DNA of 54,864 bases from VBCK01 sp036270655 (GCA_036270655.1 DATBCD010000132.1:1-54864), one strand, 5' to 3'; shown: positions 44,586 to 53,408, counted from the first letter of the stretch. Made by a program: numbers and translations. The notes: generated by a model not told the origin, from the sequence alone.

Positions 44586-44603
44586 AGTCAGGTGGAAAAG
44601 ATC

Positions 44604-46526
44604 ATGTGGGACCCTCGGCTAAGGATCCTCCGTAGAAAAAGGAGGAAGGTCCTGCCGCGCGCCTTCGGATTGCGGATTGCCTGCGTGGTCGCGGCGCTCG
44701 CTGTCTGCCTGCCGGCGATGGCGGCGAAGCCGCCGCGCCACGTGATCAAGGATCCGTATTACGGCGACAGCCTGTTCTACTTCTTCCAGCAACAGTATTT
44801 TTCGTCGGTCACCGGCCTGATGACGTCGCAGCACTTCGGCCGGTTGACGCATCACGCGGAGGAGGCCGAGCTGATGCGCGGAGGGCTGTACCTGTCGTAC
44901 GGGCTGCACCGCGAGGCCGGGGAAATCTTCGCGCGCCTGATCGAAAAGGGCGCCAAGCCGGAGGTGCGCGACCGCGCCTGGTACTACCTGGCCAAGATAC
45001 GTTACCAGCGCGATCTGCCTGGTCAGGCCGAAGAAGCGCTGACTCATGTGGGCAGCAACCTTCCTGCGGAGCTTGAAGAAGACCGGGCGCTGCTTCAGGC
45101 CAATCTGCTGATGGCGCGCGGCGCTTACGCGGAGGCCGCAAAAATCCTGGAGGCGCTCGCGGGCAACCCCAAGGCAGGCGTCTACGTGCGCTACAACCTG
45201 GGAGTCGCGCTGATCAAGAGCGGCGCAGTCGACAAAGGCACCGAGCTGCTGGATCAGATCGGGCAGGAGCCGGCCGGGAGCGAGGAAATGGCCAGCCTGC
45301 GCGACAAGGCGAACGTCGCGCTGGGATTCACCGCGTTGCAGAACAACAGCCCGGAGCGCGCCAGGATCTACCTGGAGCGGGTGCGGCTTTCGGGCATGCT
45401 GGCGAACAAGGCGTTGCTCGGATTTGGCTGGGCCTCGGCTGCCCTGAAGCAGCCCAAGGATGCGCTGGTGCCCTGGACCGAGCTGGCCAAGCGCGATACA
45501 TCGGATGCCGCGGTGCTCGAGGCCAAGCTCGCGGTGCCCTACGCGATGGGCGAGCTGGGGGCCTACTCGCAGTCGCTCGAGCTGTACAACGACGCGATCG
45601 CGGTCTTCGAGCGCGAGCGGGCCAATCTGGATGAATCGATCGGTGCGATTCGCTCCGGCAAGTTGGTCGACGGCCTGTTGGAGCGCAACCCGGGCGAAGA
45701 AGAAATGGGCTGGTTCTGGAGCATCGACCGGCTGCCCGCATTGCCGCATCCGAACCATCTGGCGCCGGTGCTGGCGCGGCATGACTTTCAGGAGGCGTTC
45801 AAGAACTATCGTGACCTGCTGTTCCTGTCGAAGAACCTGCAGCAATGGCAGGACAAGCTGGGCATCTATGGCGACATGCTGGCCAATCGAAGCCAGGCCT
45901 TCGCCGAGCGCCTGCCCAAGGTCCGCGCGCAGGAAAGCACGAGCGGACTGGACCGCCTCGAGCAGGATCGCGACGAGCTCACGCGCGAGCTGACCTGGGC
46001 CGAGGCCCGGTCCAATGTGTATGCGTTCACGGATCGCAAGGAGCAGCCGCTTGTCGAGCGCCTGACACGAGTGCGCAAGGTGCTGGATCAGGCGGGCGAC
46101 GATCCCCAGCTGGCGCAGCTGCGCGAGCGGTACCGGCGCGCCGCCGGCGCGCTGACCTGGCAGTTGACGCAGGAGTATCCGGCGCGTCTGTGGGAGGCCA
46201 AGAAGCGCCTTCGCGAGCTCGATGCGCAGCTGAGCGAGGCGCGCGAGCGCGACTCGGCGCTCGCGCAGGCGCAAAGCGACGAGCCGGCGCATTTTCAGCA
46301 GTTCGCAACGCGCATCGCGCAGCTGGACTGGCGCATCCGCGCGCTGCAGCCGCAGGTGGCGGACCTGGTGCGCGATCAGCGGCAATATCTGCAAGAGCTG
46401 GCCGTGGCCGAGCTGGAGCACCAGAAGGAACGGCTGGCCACCTACGCGACCCAGGCGCGCTTTGCGGTGGCCCGCATCTACGATCGCGCCACCGGGAAGG
46501 ATACGGACCATGCGGCGGGGCAATAG
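44604..46526 (+). CDS. Periplasmic TPR / coiled-coil protein of the envelope machine
   Basis: 640 residues from the ATG with AGGTGG eight bases upstream; an in-frame GTG at 44592 is possible. Signal peptide around RIACVVAALAVCLPAMAA. Conserved start DPYYGDSLFYFFQQQYFSSV, then TPR-like pairs (AEEAELMRGGLYLSYGLHRE, AWYYLAKIRYQRDLPGQAEE, LLGFGWASAALKQPKDALVP) to about residue 340 and a charged coiled-coil C-terminal third (LSEARERDSALAQAQ, VADLVRDQRQYLQELAVAE). Comparable to GltD/GltE-type TPR parts of the Myxococcus motility complex by context. Overlaps the next gene by 17 bases. Confidence 0.75.
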   Translation: MWDPRLRILRRKRRKVLPRAFGLRIACVVAALAVCLPAMAAKPPRHVIKDPYYGDSLFYFFQQQYFSSVTGLMTSQHFGRLTHHAEEAELMRGGLYLSYGLHREAGEIFARLIEKGAKPEVRDRAWYYLAKIRYQRDLPGQAEEALTHVGSNLPAELEEDRALLQANLLMARGAYAEAAKILEALAGNPKAGVYVRYNLGVALIKSGAVDKGTELLDQIGQEPAGSEEMASLRDKANVALGFTALQNNSPERARIYLERVRLSGMLANKALLGFGWASAALKQPKDALVPWTELAKRDTSDAAVLEAKLAVPYAMGELGAYSQSLELYNDAIAVFERERANLDESIGAIRSGKLVDGLLERNPGEEEMGWFWSIDRLPALPHPNHLAPVLARHDFQEAFKNYRDLLFLSKNLQQWQDKLGIYGDMLANRSQAFAERLPKVRAQESTSGLDRLEQDRDELTRELTWAEARSNVYAFTDRKEQPLVERLTRVRKVLDQAGDDPQLAQLRERYRRAAGALTWQLTQEYPARLWEAKKRLRELDAQLSEARERDSALAQAQSDEPAHFQQFATRIAQLDWRIRALQPQVADLVRDQRQYLQELAVAELEHQKERLATYATQARFAVARIYDRATGKDTDHAAGQ

Positions 46527-49317
46527 AGTTGCCTGGCTGCTTGCGGCCGCGCTGTGCGGCTGCGCGGGACCGCAGAAGCCGGTCGAGGAGATGCCGACCC
46601 TCAGGACCCTGTCGGGGCGCAAGGTCGAGGTGGTCCCGGACCAGAACGTGGCCGGCAGCCAGGAACGCACGATCGCGGCCTACCAGGAATTCCTGAAGTC
46701 CGCTCCCAACGACCCGCAGCGGCCCGAGGCGATGCGCCGCCTCGGCGACCTGGAGATGGACCTGGCCGACGTGCGGTCCGCAGGCGACAAATCGAGCACG
46801 GGCGCGCCCGACTACAAAGCCGCGGTCGGGCTGTACCAGGAGTACCTGCTGCACTTTCCGAAGGATCCCGGCAACGACCGGGTGCTGTACCAGATGGCGC
46901 GCGCGTACGAGCAGGGCGGCGAGCTGGAACAGAGCCTGAAGACGCTCGACCGGCTGGTGAAGGAATACCCGAACACCCGCTATCGCGACGAGTCGCAGTT
47001 CCGCCGCGGCGAGATCCTGTTTGCGATGCGCGAGTACCCGAAGGCCGAGGTGGCCTACGAGACGGTGCTTCATGGCGACCGCAACTCGCCCTACTACGAG
47101 CGCTCGCTGTACATGCAGGGCTGGTCGATCTACAAGCAGGGCCGGCTGGACGAGGGACTGAACTCGTTTTTCGCGGTGCTCGATCTGAAACTGGCCGGCC
47201 ACGGCGACGAGGCGGATCTGGACAAGGTCCAGGGCCTGAGCCGCGGGGATCGCGAGCTGATCGACGACACGTTTCGCGTGACCAGCCTGAGCCTGGAGAA
47301 CCTGCAGGGCGCGGACTCGATCGCCGGCTACATGACCACGCCGGTGCGGCACGAATACGAGTTTCGCGTCTATCAGCAGCTCGGTGAGCTGTATATCAAG
47401 CAGGAGCGGTTCAAGGACGCCGCCGACACGTTCAACGCGTTTGCGCATCGCTTCCCGCTGCACGCGCAGGCCCCGCTGCTGCAGGCCCGGGTGATCGAGA
47501 TCTACCAGAAGACGGGCTTTGCCACGCTCGCTCTGGGGGCCAAGAAGGAGTTCGTCGCGCAATATGGCGCGCGCAGCCAGTTCCGGAAGGCCAACCCGGC
47601 CGGCTGGGAGCAGCGCGTGCAGCCGATCGTCAAATCGGATCTGGCCGAGCTCGCGCGCCAGTATCACGCCAGCGCGCAGAAGAGCAAGAAGACCGAGGAC
47701 TACCAGGAAGCGGTGCGCTGGTACCGCGACTATCTGGATTCGTTCCCGTCGGATCCGCAGGCCGCGCAGACCAACTTCCTGCTGGCTGAGCTGCTGTTCG
47801 AGGACAAGCGTTTCGCCGAAGCGGCTCCCGAGTACGAAAAGGTCGCCTACCAGTATCCGCGCCACCCGAAGAGTCCCGATGCGGGCTACGCCGCGCTGCT
47901 GTCCTACAAGGAGCTGGAAAAGAAGACGGCTCCTGGCGAACCGTTGAAGGCGATGCAGCTGACCGGGGTCGACAGCGCGCTGCGCTTCGCGCACGCCTTC
48001 CCGGAGGATCCGCGCACCGGCGCGGTGCTGGCTGACGCGGCCGACAGGCTGTACGCATTGCATGAGCTGGAGCGGGCACGAACGGTCGCGCAGCAGGTGG
48101 TCGATCTGAAGCCGCCCGCGGCCGCGGCCCAGCGGCGCGTCGCATGGACCGTGATCGCGCACAGCTCGTTCGAGCGCGGCGAATTCGACCGCGCCGAGCA
48201 GGGTTACAGCCAGGTCCTGGCGCTGGTCGCCGACAACGACCCGGCTCGCAAGGAGCTCACCGAACGCGTGGCGGCTTCGATCTACAAGCAGGCCGAGCAG
48301 GCGCGCGACAAAGGGGATCTGCGCGCGGCGGTCACCCATTTCGAGCGGGTCGCCACGGCCGCGCCGCAGTCGTCGGTGCGGGCCAACGCCGAATACGACG
48401 CGGCCGCCGGCCTGATCGCCCTGAAGGATTGGGACGCGGCGGCCCGTACCCTGGAAGGCTTCCGTCGCGACTATCCGGACAATCCCCTGCAGAGCGAGGT
48501 CAGCGGCAAGCTCGCGGCGGTATACACCGAGCAGGGCAAGTGGGCGCTGGCCGCGGCCGAGTTCGAGCGCATCGCCGCTGCCCGGAAGGATCCGCAGCTG
48601 GCGCGCGGAGCGCTCTGGCAGGCTGCCGAATTGTATGAGAAGGCCGGCTCGCGCGCGGCGGCGGCCGCCGACTACGAGCGCTACGTGAAGCAGTATCCCG
48701 AGCCGCTCGAGGCCGCCGTGGAGGCCCGTTACCGCCTGGCCAGGTTTGCCAGACAGGACGGCAGCGGCGCGCACGAGCTGGCGTTGATGAAGGAGATCCT
48801 GCAGATCGACCAGGCCGGCGGACAGGCCCGGACCGATCGCACCCGTTATCTGGGGGCCACGGCGGCGCTGATGCTGGCGGCGCCGGTCGCCGACGAGTAC
48901 CGCAAGGTCGCGCTGGTCGAGCCGCTGAAGGCGCAGTTGAAGCTGAAGAAGGCGAAGATGGAAGAGGCCTTGAAAGCCTACGGGGTAGCGGCCGACTATG
49001 GCGTGGCCGACGTGGCCACCCAATCGACCTACCGCATCGCCGAGCTGTATCACGATTTCGGCCGCGCCTTGCTGGCCTCGCAGCGACCCAAGGGTCTGTC
49101 GAAAGAGGAGCTCGAGCAGTACGACGTGCTGCTGGAGGAGCAGGCCTATCCGTTCGAGGAAAAAGCGATCGAGCTGCATGAGCTGAATGCGCGCCACAGC
49201 GCCGACGGCATCTACGACGAGTGGGTCAGGAAGAGTTACGTGGCGCTCGGCGAGCTCAGGCCGGTGCGCTACGCGAAGACGGAACGCAGCGAGGTCGCGA
49301 TCGATGCGATACGCTGA
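46510..49317 (+). CDS. Large TPR lipoprotein of the envelope machine
   Basis: 935 residues. Leader MRRGNRVAWLLAAALCGCAG gives a lipobox. The remainder is a series of about fifteen to twenty TPR-like helical pairs (YLLHFPKDPGNDRVLYQMAR, LVKEYPNTRYRDESQFRRGE, WYRDYLDSFPSDPQAAQTNF, EGFRRDYPDNPLQSEVSGKL), many carrying the FP-D-P turn. TPR lipoproteins of this size act as scaffolds holding outer-membrane and periplasmic parts. Overlaps both neighbouring genes by 14-17 bases, indicating tight coupling. Confidence 0.82.
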   Translation: MRRGNRVAWLLAAALCGCAGPQKPVEEMPTLRTLSGRKVEVVPDQNVAGSQERTIAAYQEFLKSAPNDPQRPEAMRRLGDLEMDLADVRSAGDKSSTGAPDYKAAVGLYQEYLLHFPKDPGNDRVLYQMARAYEQGGELEQSLKTLDRLVKEYPNTRYRDESQFRRGEILFAMREYPKAEVAYETVLHGDRNSPYYERSLYMQGWSIYKQGRLDEGLNSFFAVLDLKLAGHGDEADLDKVQGLSRGDRELIDDTFRVTSLSLENLQGADSIAGYMTTPVRHEYEFRVYQQLGELYIKQERFKDAADTFNAFAHRFPLHAQAPLLQARVIEIYQKTGFATLALGAKKEFVAQYGARSQFRKANPAGWEQRVQPIVKSDLAELARQYHASAQKSKKTEDYQEAVRWYRDYLDSFPSDPQAAQTNFLLAELLFEDKRFAEAAPEYEKVAYQYPRHPKSPDAGYAALLSYKELEKKTAPGEPLKAMQLTGVDSALRFAHAFPEDPRTGAVLADAADRLYALHELERARTVAQQVVDLKPPAAAAQRRVAWTVIAHSSFERGEFDRAEQGYSQVLALVADNDPARKELTERVAASIYKQAEQARDKGDLRAAVTHFERVATAAPQSSVRANAEYDAAAGLIALKDWDAAARTLEGFRRDYPDNPLQSEVSGKLAAVYTEQGKWALAAAEFERIAAARKDPQLARGALWQAAELYEKAGSRAAAAADYERYVKQYPEPLEAAVEARYRLARFARQDGSGAHELALMKEILQIDQAGGQARTDRTRYLGATAALMLAAPVADEYRKVALVEPLKAQLKLKKAKMEEALKAYGVAADYGVADVATQSTYRIAELYHDFGRALLASQRPKGLSKEELEQYDVLLEEQAYPFEEKAIELHELNARHSADGIYDEWVRKSYVALGELRPVRYAKTERSEVAIDAIR

Positions 49318-49984
49318 CCGGATCTGGTGCAGCAGCTGGCTGCTGGGGGCGCTGTGCGCAGTGGTTGCCGGCTGCGCCGGGGTCGCGCCGCCCAAGCCCG
49401 CGCAAGCCCCGCAGGCCGCGCAGGCGCCCCAGCCCAAGGCCGTGGCGGCGGCCCGAGCCCGGGAGACACCCTCCGGGATCACCGCGGCGGTCCAGCGTGA
49501 ATACGATGGTGCGCTCGACGCCCTGAACGCGGGCCACACCGAAGAGGCGGCGCGGGTCTTCCTGGCGCTGACCCGGTCCAACGCCGACCTGGGAGGTCCC
49601 CATGCGAACCTGGGCATCATCTATCGACAGACAGGAAAACAGGCCGAGGCGGTTTCCGAGCTCGAGCAGGCGGTGCGCCTGAATCCGCAGCAGCCGGTTT
49701 TTCTGAACCAGCTGGGCATCGCCTATCGCCAGCAGGGACAGTTCGGCAAGGCGCGCGAGGCCTACGAAAAAGCCATCACGATCGACCCGGGCTACCCGGC
49801 GCCCTATCTGAACTTAGGCATACTTTTCGACCTATATTTCTGGGACAGCAAGCACGCGCTCGAGTTCTACGATCGATACCTTGCGCTGACCCCGGGCGGT
49901 GATGACAAGGTGGTCAAATGGGTCGCCGACATCAAGAATCGCAGTCAGCAAGGCGGGAAGTTGAGCCGTCAGGAGCAGCCATGA
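49304..49984 (+). CDS. TPR lipoprotein of the envelope machine (small)
   Basis: 226 residues. Lipobox VVAGCAG, an Ala/Pro/Gln linker (PPKPAQAPQAAQAPQPKAVA), then about three canonical TPRs (HANLGIIYRQTGKQAEAVSE, FLNQLGIAYRQQGQFGKARE, YLNLGILFDLYFWDSKHALE). Corresponds by layout to GltE-like proteins. It overlaps the preceding gene by 14 bases and the next by four (ATGA). Confidence 0.82.
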   Translation: MRYADRIWCSSWLLGALCAVVAGCAGVAPPKPAQAPQAAQAPQPKAVAAARARETPSGITAAVQREYDGALDALNAGHTEEAARVFLALTRSNADLGGPHANLGIIYRQTGKQAEAVSELEQAVRLNPQQPVFLNQLGIAYRQQGQFGKAREAYEKAITIDPGYPAPYLNLGILFDLYFWDSKHALEFYDRYLALTPGGDDKVVKWVADIKNRSQQGGKLSRQEQP

Positions 49985-50319
49985 GAAAACGACCATTCGG
50001 TGGGTTGTCGGTGCTGGCGGCCGCGTCACTGCTAAGCGCCGCCGCAAGCGGCGCCGACGACCGGGCCACGATCGACCGCACCAACATCATCGGCAACCGC
50101 GAGCTGCCGAAGGTGCTCTACATCGTGCCCTGGAAGAAGCCGGCCGCCGGCGACCTCTCGGGGCCGCCGGCCGAGAGCGTGCTGGACGAGGCGCTGGCGC
50201 CGCTCGATCGGGACGTGTTCCGGCGCCAGGTGCATTACAGCACGCTGACCAATCCGGATGCGGCGGTTCAACCGGCCGGCGGCGCCGACGTGGTCAGGCC
50301 GGCGCCGGATCGGAAGTGA
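49981..50319 (+). CDS. Small exported protein of the envelope machine
   Basis: 112 residues, signal peptide MRKRPFGGLSVLAAASLLSAAAS, then a short mature region with NIIGNRELPKVLYIVPWKKP. That segment is the only strong block; I know similar small proteins from ExbD/AgmX gene sets but no function. No cysteine, no membrane helix after the leader. Start overlaps the TPR stop; 50 bases separate it from the TolQ-like gene, the largest gap in this half of the operon. Confidence 0.65.
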   Translation: MRKRPFGGLSVLAAASLLSAAASGADDRATIDRTNIIGNRELPKVLYIVPWKKPAAGDLSGPPAESVLDEALAPLDRDVFRRQVHYSTLTNPDAAVQPAGGADVVRPAPDRK

Positions 50320-50369
50320 GTCGAATCTTTGTTTAACCGACAGCGAGTTGCGCAATTGGAGATCAGGCA

Positions 50370-51035
50370 ATGAATACGTTCGATACGGTCGTCAAGTTTC
50401 TTCAGGACTGCGGCTGGTTCATCTATCCCAGCCTGTTGATCATGGCCTCGGGCTTGTCGATCGCGATCGAACGGTTCATCGTTCTGGGTCGCGCCCGCGC
50501 CGAGAACCGCAGGATGTGGGACCGCATTTTCCCGATGCTGCAGGGTGGCAAGTTCCAGCAGGTGCTCGGCTACACGGCCAAGTCCGATACCGCGATCGGC
50601 AAGATCGTGAGCAACGGACTGACGCGCCTGCAGACCGCGCGGCGCCGCGAAGACATCGACGCGGCGATGGAAGAAGGCATGATGGAGATCGTGCCGCGGC
50701 TGGAAAAACGCACCCACTACATCGCGACCTTCGCCAACGTGATCACGCTGGTGGGTCTGCTGGGCACGATCTCCGGCCTGATTCGCGCTTTCACGGCGGT
50801 GGCCCAGGTCAATCCGGCGGAGAAGGCCGAGATGCTGTCGGCCAGCATCTCGATCGCGATGAACAACACCGCGTTCGCGCTGGCGGTGGCGATCCCGTTC
50901 CTGCTGATCCATTCGTTCCTCAGCGCGCGCGCCAGTGAAATCGTCGACAGCCTGGAGGCGGCCAAGATCAGCTTCCTGAACCTGGTCCAGACGACGGTCC
51001 AGAGCCATTCGCAAGAGGCCAAGGGAGCGCACTGA
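50370..51035 (+). CDS. TolQ/ExbB/MotA-family proton channel (AglR-like)
   Basis: 221 residues, three membrane helices: CGWFIYPSLLIMASGLSIAI, ATFANVITLVGLLGTISGLI and a third ending AFALAVAIPFLLIHSFLS. The signature LVGLLGTISGLIRAF and the later NTAFALAVAIPF pattern are those of TolQ/ExbB. It should form a pentamer round an ExbD dimer and convert proton flow to motion or force. ExbD genes follow after two bases. Confidence 0.92.
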   Translation: MNTFDTVVKFLQDCGWFIYPSLLIMASGLSIAIERFIVLGRARAENRRMWDRIFPMLQGGKFQQVLGYTAKSDTAIGKIVSNGLTRLQTARRREDIDAAMEEGMMEIVPRLEKRTHYIATFANVITLVGLLGTISGLIRAFTAVAQVNPAEKAEMLSASISIAMNNTAFALAVAIPFLLIHSFLSARASEIVDSLEAAKISFLNLVQTTVQSHSQEAKGAH

Positions 51036-51037
51036 CC

Positions 51038-51538
51038 ATGCGTGTCCGACGCCTGCACAAGCGGCCGGCGGCGCTCGAGGTCACCGCGTTCATCAACCTG
51101 ATCGTGGTGCTGGTGCCGTTCCTGCTGTCGACCGCGGTGTTCTCGCGGCTGGCGGTGGTCGAACTGACGCTGCCGGCCCAGGCAAGCGGCGTCGAGAAGC
51201 TGAAGGGCGACCTGCAGCTGGAGGTCGTGATCCGCCCCGATGGCCTGAACGTCGGAGATCGCATCGGAGGCCAGATCATGTGGATCGCCAATCAGCCGTC
51301 CGGATATGACTACCGGGCCCTGGCGCAGTTGATGCTGGAATTGAAGGGGCGCTTTCCCGACAAGACCGATGCATCGATCCTGGCCGAGCCGGGCACGCCG
51401 TACGACGTCCTGGTGGGCGTGATGGATGCGGTGCGCGAAACGCGCGTGGCGCAGGGCGCGAACGTCGTCAAGGCGGACCTGTTCCCCGAGATCTCGATCG
51501 GCGATGCGCCGGTCCGCGCTGCAGGGGCCGGATCATGA
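51038..51538 (+). CDS. ExbD/TolR-family protein with Asn at the proton site
   Basis: 166 residues, one membrane helix (about 18-38) then a periplasmic ExbD-type domain (LTLPAQASGVEKLKGDLQLE, VVIRPDGLNVGD, VVKADLFPEISIG). In ExbD/TolR the helix begins with a conserved Asp that carries the proton (LIDVV); here the aligned segment is AFINLIVVLVPFLL, with Asn20. It overlaps the second exbD gene (ATGA), whose product has the Asp. The pair may form a heterodimer with one proton-inert subunit. Confidence 0.88.
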   Translation: MRVRRLHKRPAALEVTAFINLIVVLVPFLLSTAVFSRLAVVELTLPAQASGVEKLKGDLQLEVVIRPDGLNVGDRIGGQIMWIANQPSGYDYRALAQLMLELKGRFPDKTDASILAEPGTPYDVLVGVMDAVRETRVAQGANVVKADLFPEISIGDAPVRAAGAGS

Positions 51539-52029
51539 ATCTGACTCCGCTGGAGAAGCGCGCCGAGCGCAAGACCCGCAATGTGTCGCTGGTCGATCTG
51601 AACCTGGTCTCGCTGATCGACATCTTCACGATCCTGATCTTCTTCCTGCTGTCGAATTCGGCCGATGTCGAGATTCTGCCCAGCAACAAGGCCGTGAAGC
51701 TGCCGGAATCGACCGCCGAGAAGAAGCCGCGCGAGACCGTGGTGGTGATGGTGACCCAGAACGACATTCTGGTGCAGGGGCGCAAGGTCGCTCAGGTGGC
51801 CGATGTGATGGGCATGGAAGGCGACCTGATCGAGCCGCTGAAGACCGAGCTGGACGCGCAGGCCAGCCGACAGGTGGTCCGCAGTGAAAACGAAGCCAAG
51901 ACCCGGGTGATCACGATCATGGGCGACAAGCAGATCCCGTACCGCTTGCTGCGCAAGGTCATGGTCACGTGCGCACGCGCGAATTTCAGTGAAGTGTCGT
52001 TCGCGGTGATCAGAAAGTCCGAAGCGTAA
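51535..52029 (+). CDS. ExbD/TolR-family protein with canonical Asp
   Basis: 164 residues. A short cytoplasmic start NLTPLEKRAERKTRNVSLVD, one helix with Asp29 in SLIDIFTILIFFLLSNSAD, and a periplasmic domain (PSNKAVKLPESTAEKKPRET, VVVMVTQNDILVQGRKV, RVITIMGDKQIPYRLLRKVM). This is the proton-carrying partner of the preceding protein and of the TolQ-like channel, like AglQ or AglS in Myxococcus. Ends directly at the start of the AgmX-like gene. Confidence 0.92.
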   Translation: MNLTPLEKRAERKTRNVSLVDLNLVSLIDIFTILIFFLLSNSADVEILPSNKAVKLPESTAEKKPRETVVVMVTQNDILVQGRKVAQVADVMGMEGDLIEPLKTELDAQASRQVVRSENEAKTRVITIMGDKQIPYRLLRKVMVTCARANFSEVSFAVIRKSEA

Positions 52030-53070
52030 ATGGCCGCCGCAACGATCACTCTTCGCCCCATGGTTCTTCCATGGACCGGATCGTCGGCGGACGAGAAGCG
52101 CTTTCGCCGCATCCTGGGCCAGGTGATGCTTTTGTGCCTGCTGCTCGCGCTGGCGATCAGGCTGTTGCCGGTTCCGAAAGTCGACCGCGAGCAGGCCGAA
52201 GAGCTGTCGCCGCGCCTGGCGAAGATGCTGCTGGAGCACCAGCCGCCGCCTCCTGCCCCGGTCCCGGTCGCCAAGCCCCAGCCGGTGCCCCAGCCGCCGA
52301 CCAAGTCGGTGCTACCCCAGCGGCATACGGCAAGGCCGGAGCCCGAGAAGATCCCTGTTCCCGAAGCGCGCCAGCCGGTCCCCGACAAGCCGCCCGGCGA
52401 AGTGCTCGAGGCCGCGCGCAAAAAGGCGGCGGGTGTCGGCCTGCTCGCGATGAAGGACGAGCTGCAGGAGTTGCACGGAGCGCCGCTGGCGATGCAACTG
52501 AAGAACAACATCAAGCAGGGTCCTGGGGTTGGTACGGGTGTCGGCGCGGGCGTCGGCTCCGGCAAGGGGCTTGGCATACCGACCCGCTCGATGATCACCT
52601 CCAACGCCACGGGCGGCAGCGGGGGCATCAACACGGCCGGCTACAGCCGCGACACCGGTGGCGGCGGCCTTGCCGGGCGCGCGACGACGCTGGTCCAGGG
52701 CGTGGCCGGGGGCGGTGGCGGTGGCGGCCCGGGCGGAGGTGGCGCCGGCGGCTCCCTGCAGCGCGGTGGCGACGGCAAGGCGTCGCGCTCGATCGAGGAG
52801 ATCAAGCTGGTTTTCGAACGCAACAAGGGAGCCATTTACACGATCTACAACCGCGCGCTGCGCGAAGACCCCACCTTGCAGGGCAAGGTCGTGGTGGAGT
52901 TGAAGATCGCGCCGTCCGGGCAGGTGCTGGACTGCAAGATCGTGTCGAGCGAGCTGAAAGACACGGACCTGGAGCGTAAACTTCTGGCCAGAATCCGTCA
53001 GTTCGATTTCGGCGCCAAGGATGTGGCGCAGATGGTTGTAACCTGGCCCGTGGACTTCCTGCCGTCATGA
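52030..53070 (+). CDS. AgmX/GltJ-like TonB-type energy transducer
   Basis: 346 residues. One membrane helix (about 30-47, MLLCLLLALAIRLLPV), a Pro-rich TonB-like span (EHQPPPPAPVPVAKPQPVPQ), an Ala/Lys part, a very Gly-rich linker (about residues 155-240, including GGGGGGPGGGGAGG), and a C-terminal AgmX/PglI-type domain (SIEEIKLVFERNKGAIYTIY, GKVVVELKIAPSGQVLDCKI, FDFGAKDVAQMVVTWPVDFL). TonB-type proteins of this family pass force from the ExbBD-like motor to outer-membrane parts. Overlaps the last gene of the operon by four bases. Confidence 0.88.
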   Translation: MAAATITLRPMVLPWTGSSADEKRFRRILGQVMLLCLLLALAIRLLPVPKVDREQAEELSPRLAKMLLEHQPPPPAPVPVAKPQPVPQPPTKSVLPQRHTARPEPEKIPVPEARQPVPDKPPGEVLEAARKKAAGVGLLAMKDELQELHGAPLAMQLKNNIKQGPGVGTGVGAGVGSGKGLGIPTRSMITSNATGGSGGINTAGYSRDTGGGGLAGRATTLVQGVAGGGGGGGPGGGGAGGSLQRGGDGKASRSIEEIKLVFERNKGAIYTIYNRALREDPTLQGKVVVELKIAPSGQVLDCKIVSSELKDTDLERKLLARIRQFDFGAKDVAQMVVTWPVDFLPS

Positions 53071-53408
53071 CAGCGCGAACGATCTGCGCAGCCGGGCTGC
53101 TGGCGCTGCTCACCGGCGCGCTGAATGCTCAGGATGCCAAGCCGGCCCCATCGGAAGCGGGCGGCGGCATGCGCGTCGTTCCCTACTGCATCGAACCGAT
53201 GGAGTCGATGCCCGAGAAGATCCGTGCGCTGATCGAACCGCAGTTTCTCTGCGCGGCCGGAACCCACTTGAATCGCGACAGCCGCGCTGCCCGCGTGGTG
53301 CCCACCGGCGAGGAGTCCTCCGGGCGCCCGTTCGTGCTGCGGTTCGGCCCGCCCGAAACGGCCAACGCCTGGTACGTGCGCGGCTTCACGACCGAGCCGC
53401 AGCGCTGA
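53067..53408 (+). CDS. Small exported protein ending the envelope operon
   Basis: 113 residues, signal peptide TARTICAAGLLALLTGALNA, mature part of about 90 residues with PYCIEPMESMPEKIRALIEP and QFLCAAG, giving two cysteines that could form a disulfide (possible substrate of the TlpA protein). No family recognised. ATGA overlap with the AgmX-like gene shows it belongs to the operon. Confidence 0.65.
   Translation: MTARTICAAGLLALLTGALNAQDAKPAPSEAGGGMRVVPYCIEPMESMPEKIRALIEPQFLCAAGTHLNRDSRAARVVPTGEESSGRPFVLRFGPPETANAWYVRGFTTEPQR

Noticed and set aside
46027..49620. 1197-codon open frame on the minus strand
   Set aside because: It is antisense to three well-supported genes. Long antisense frames are common in GC-rich coding DNA, and its translation is Arg/Leu/His-rich with no domain.
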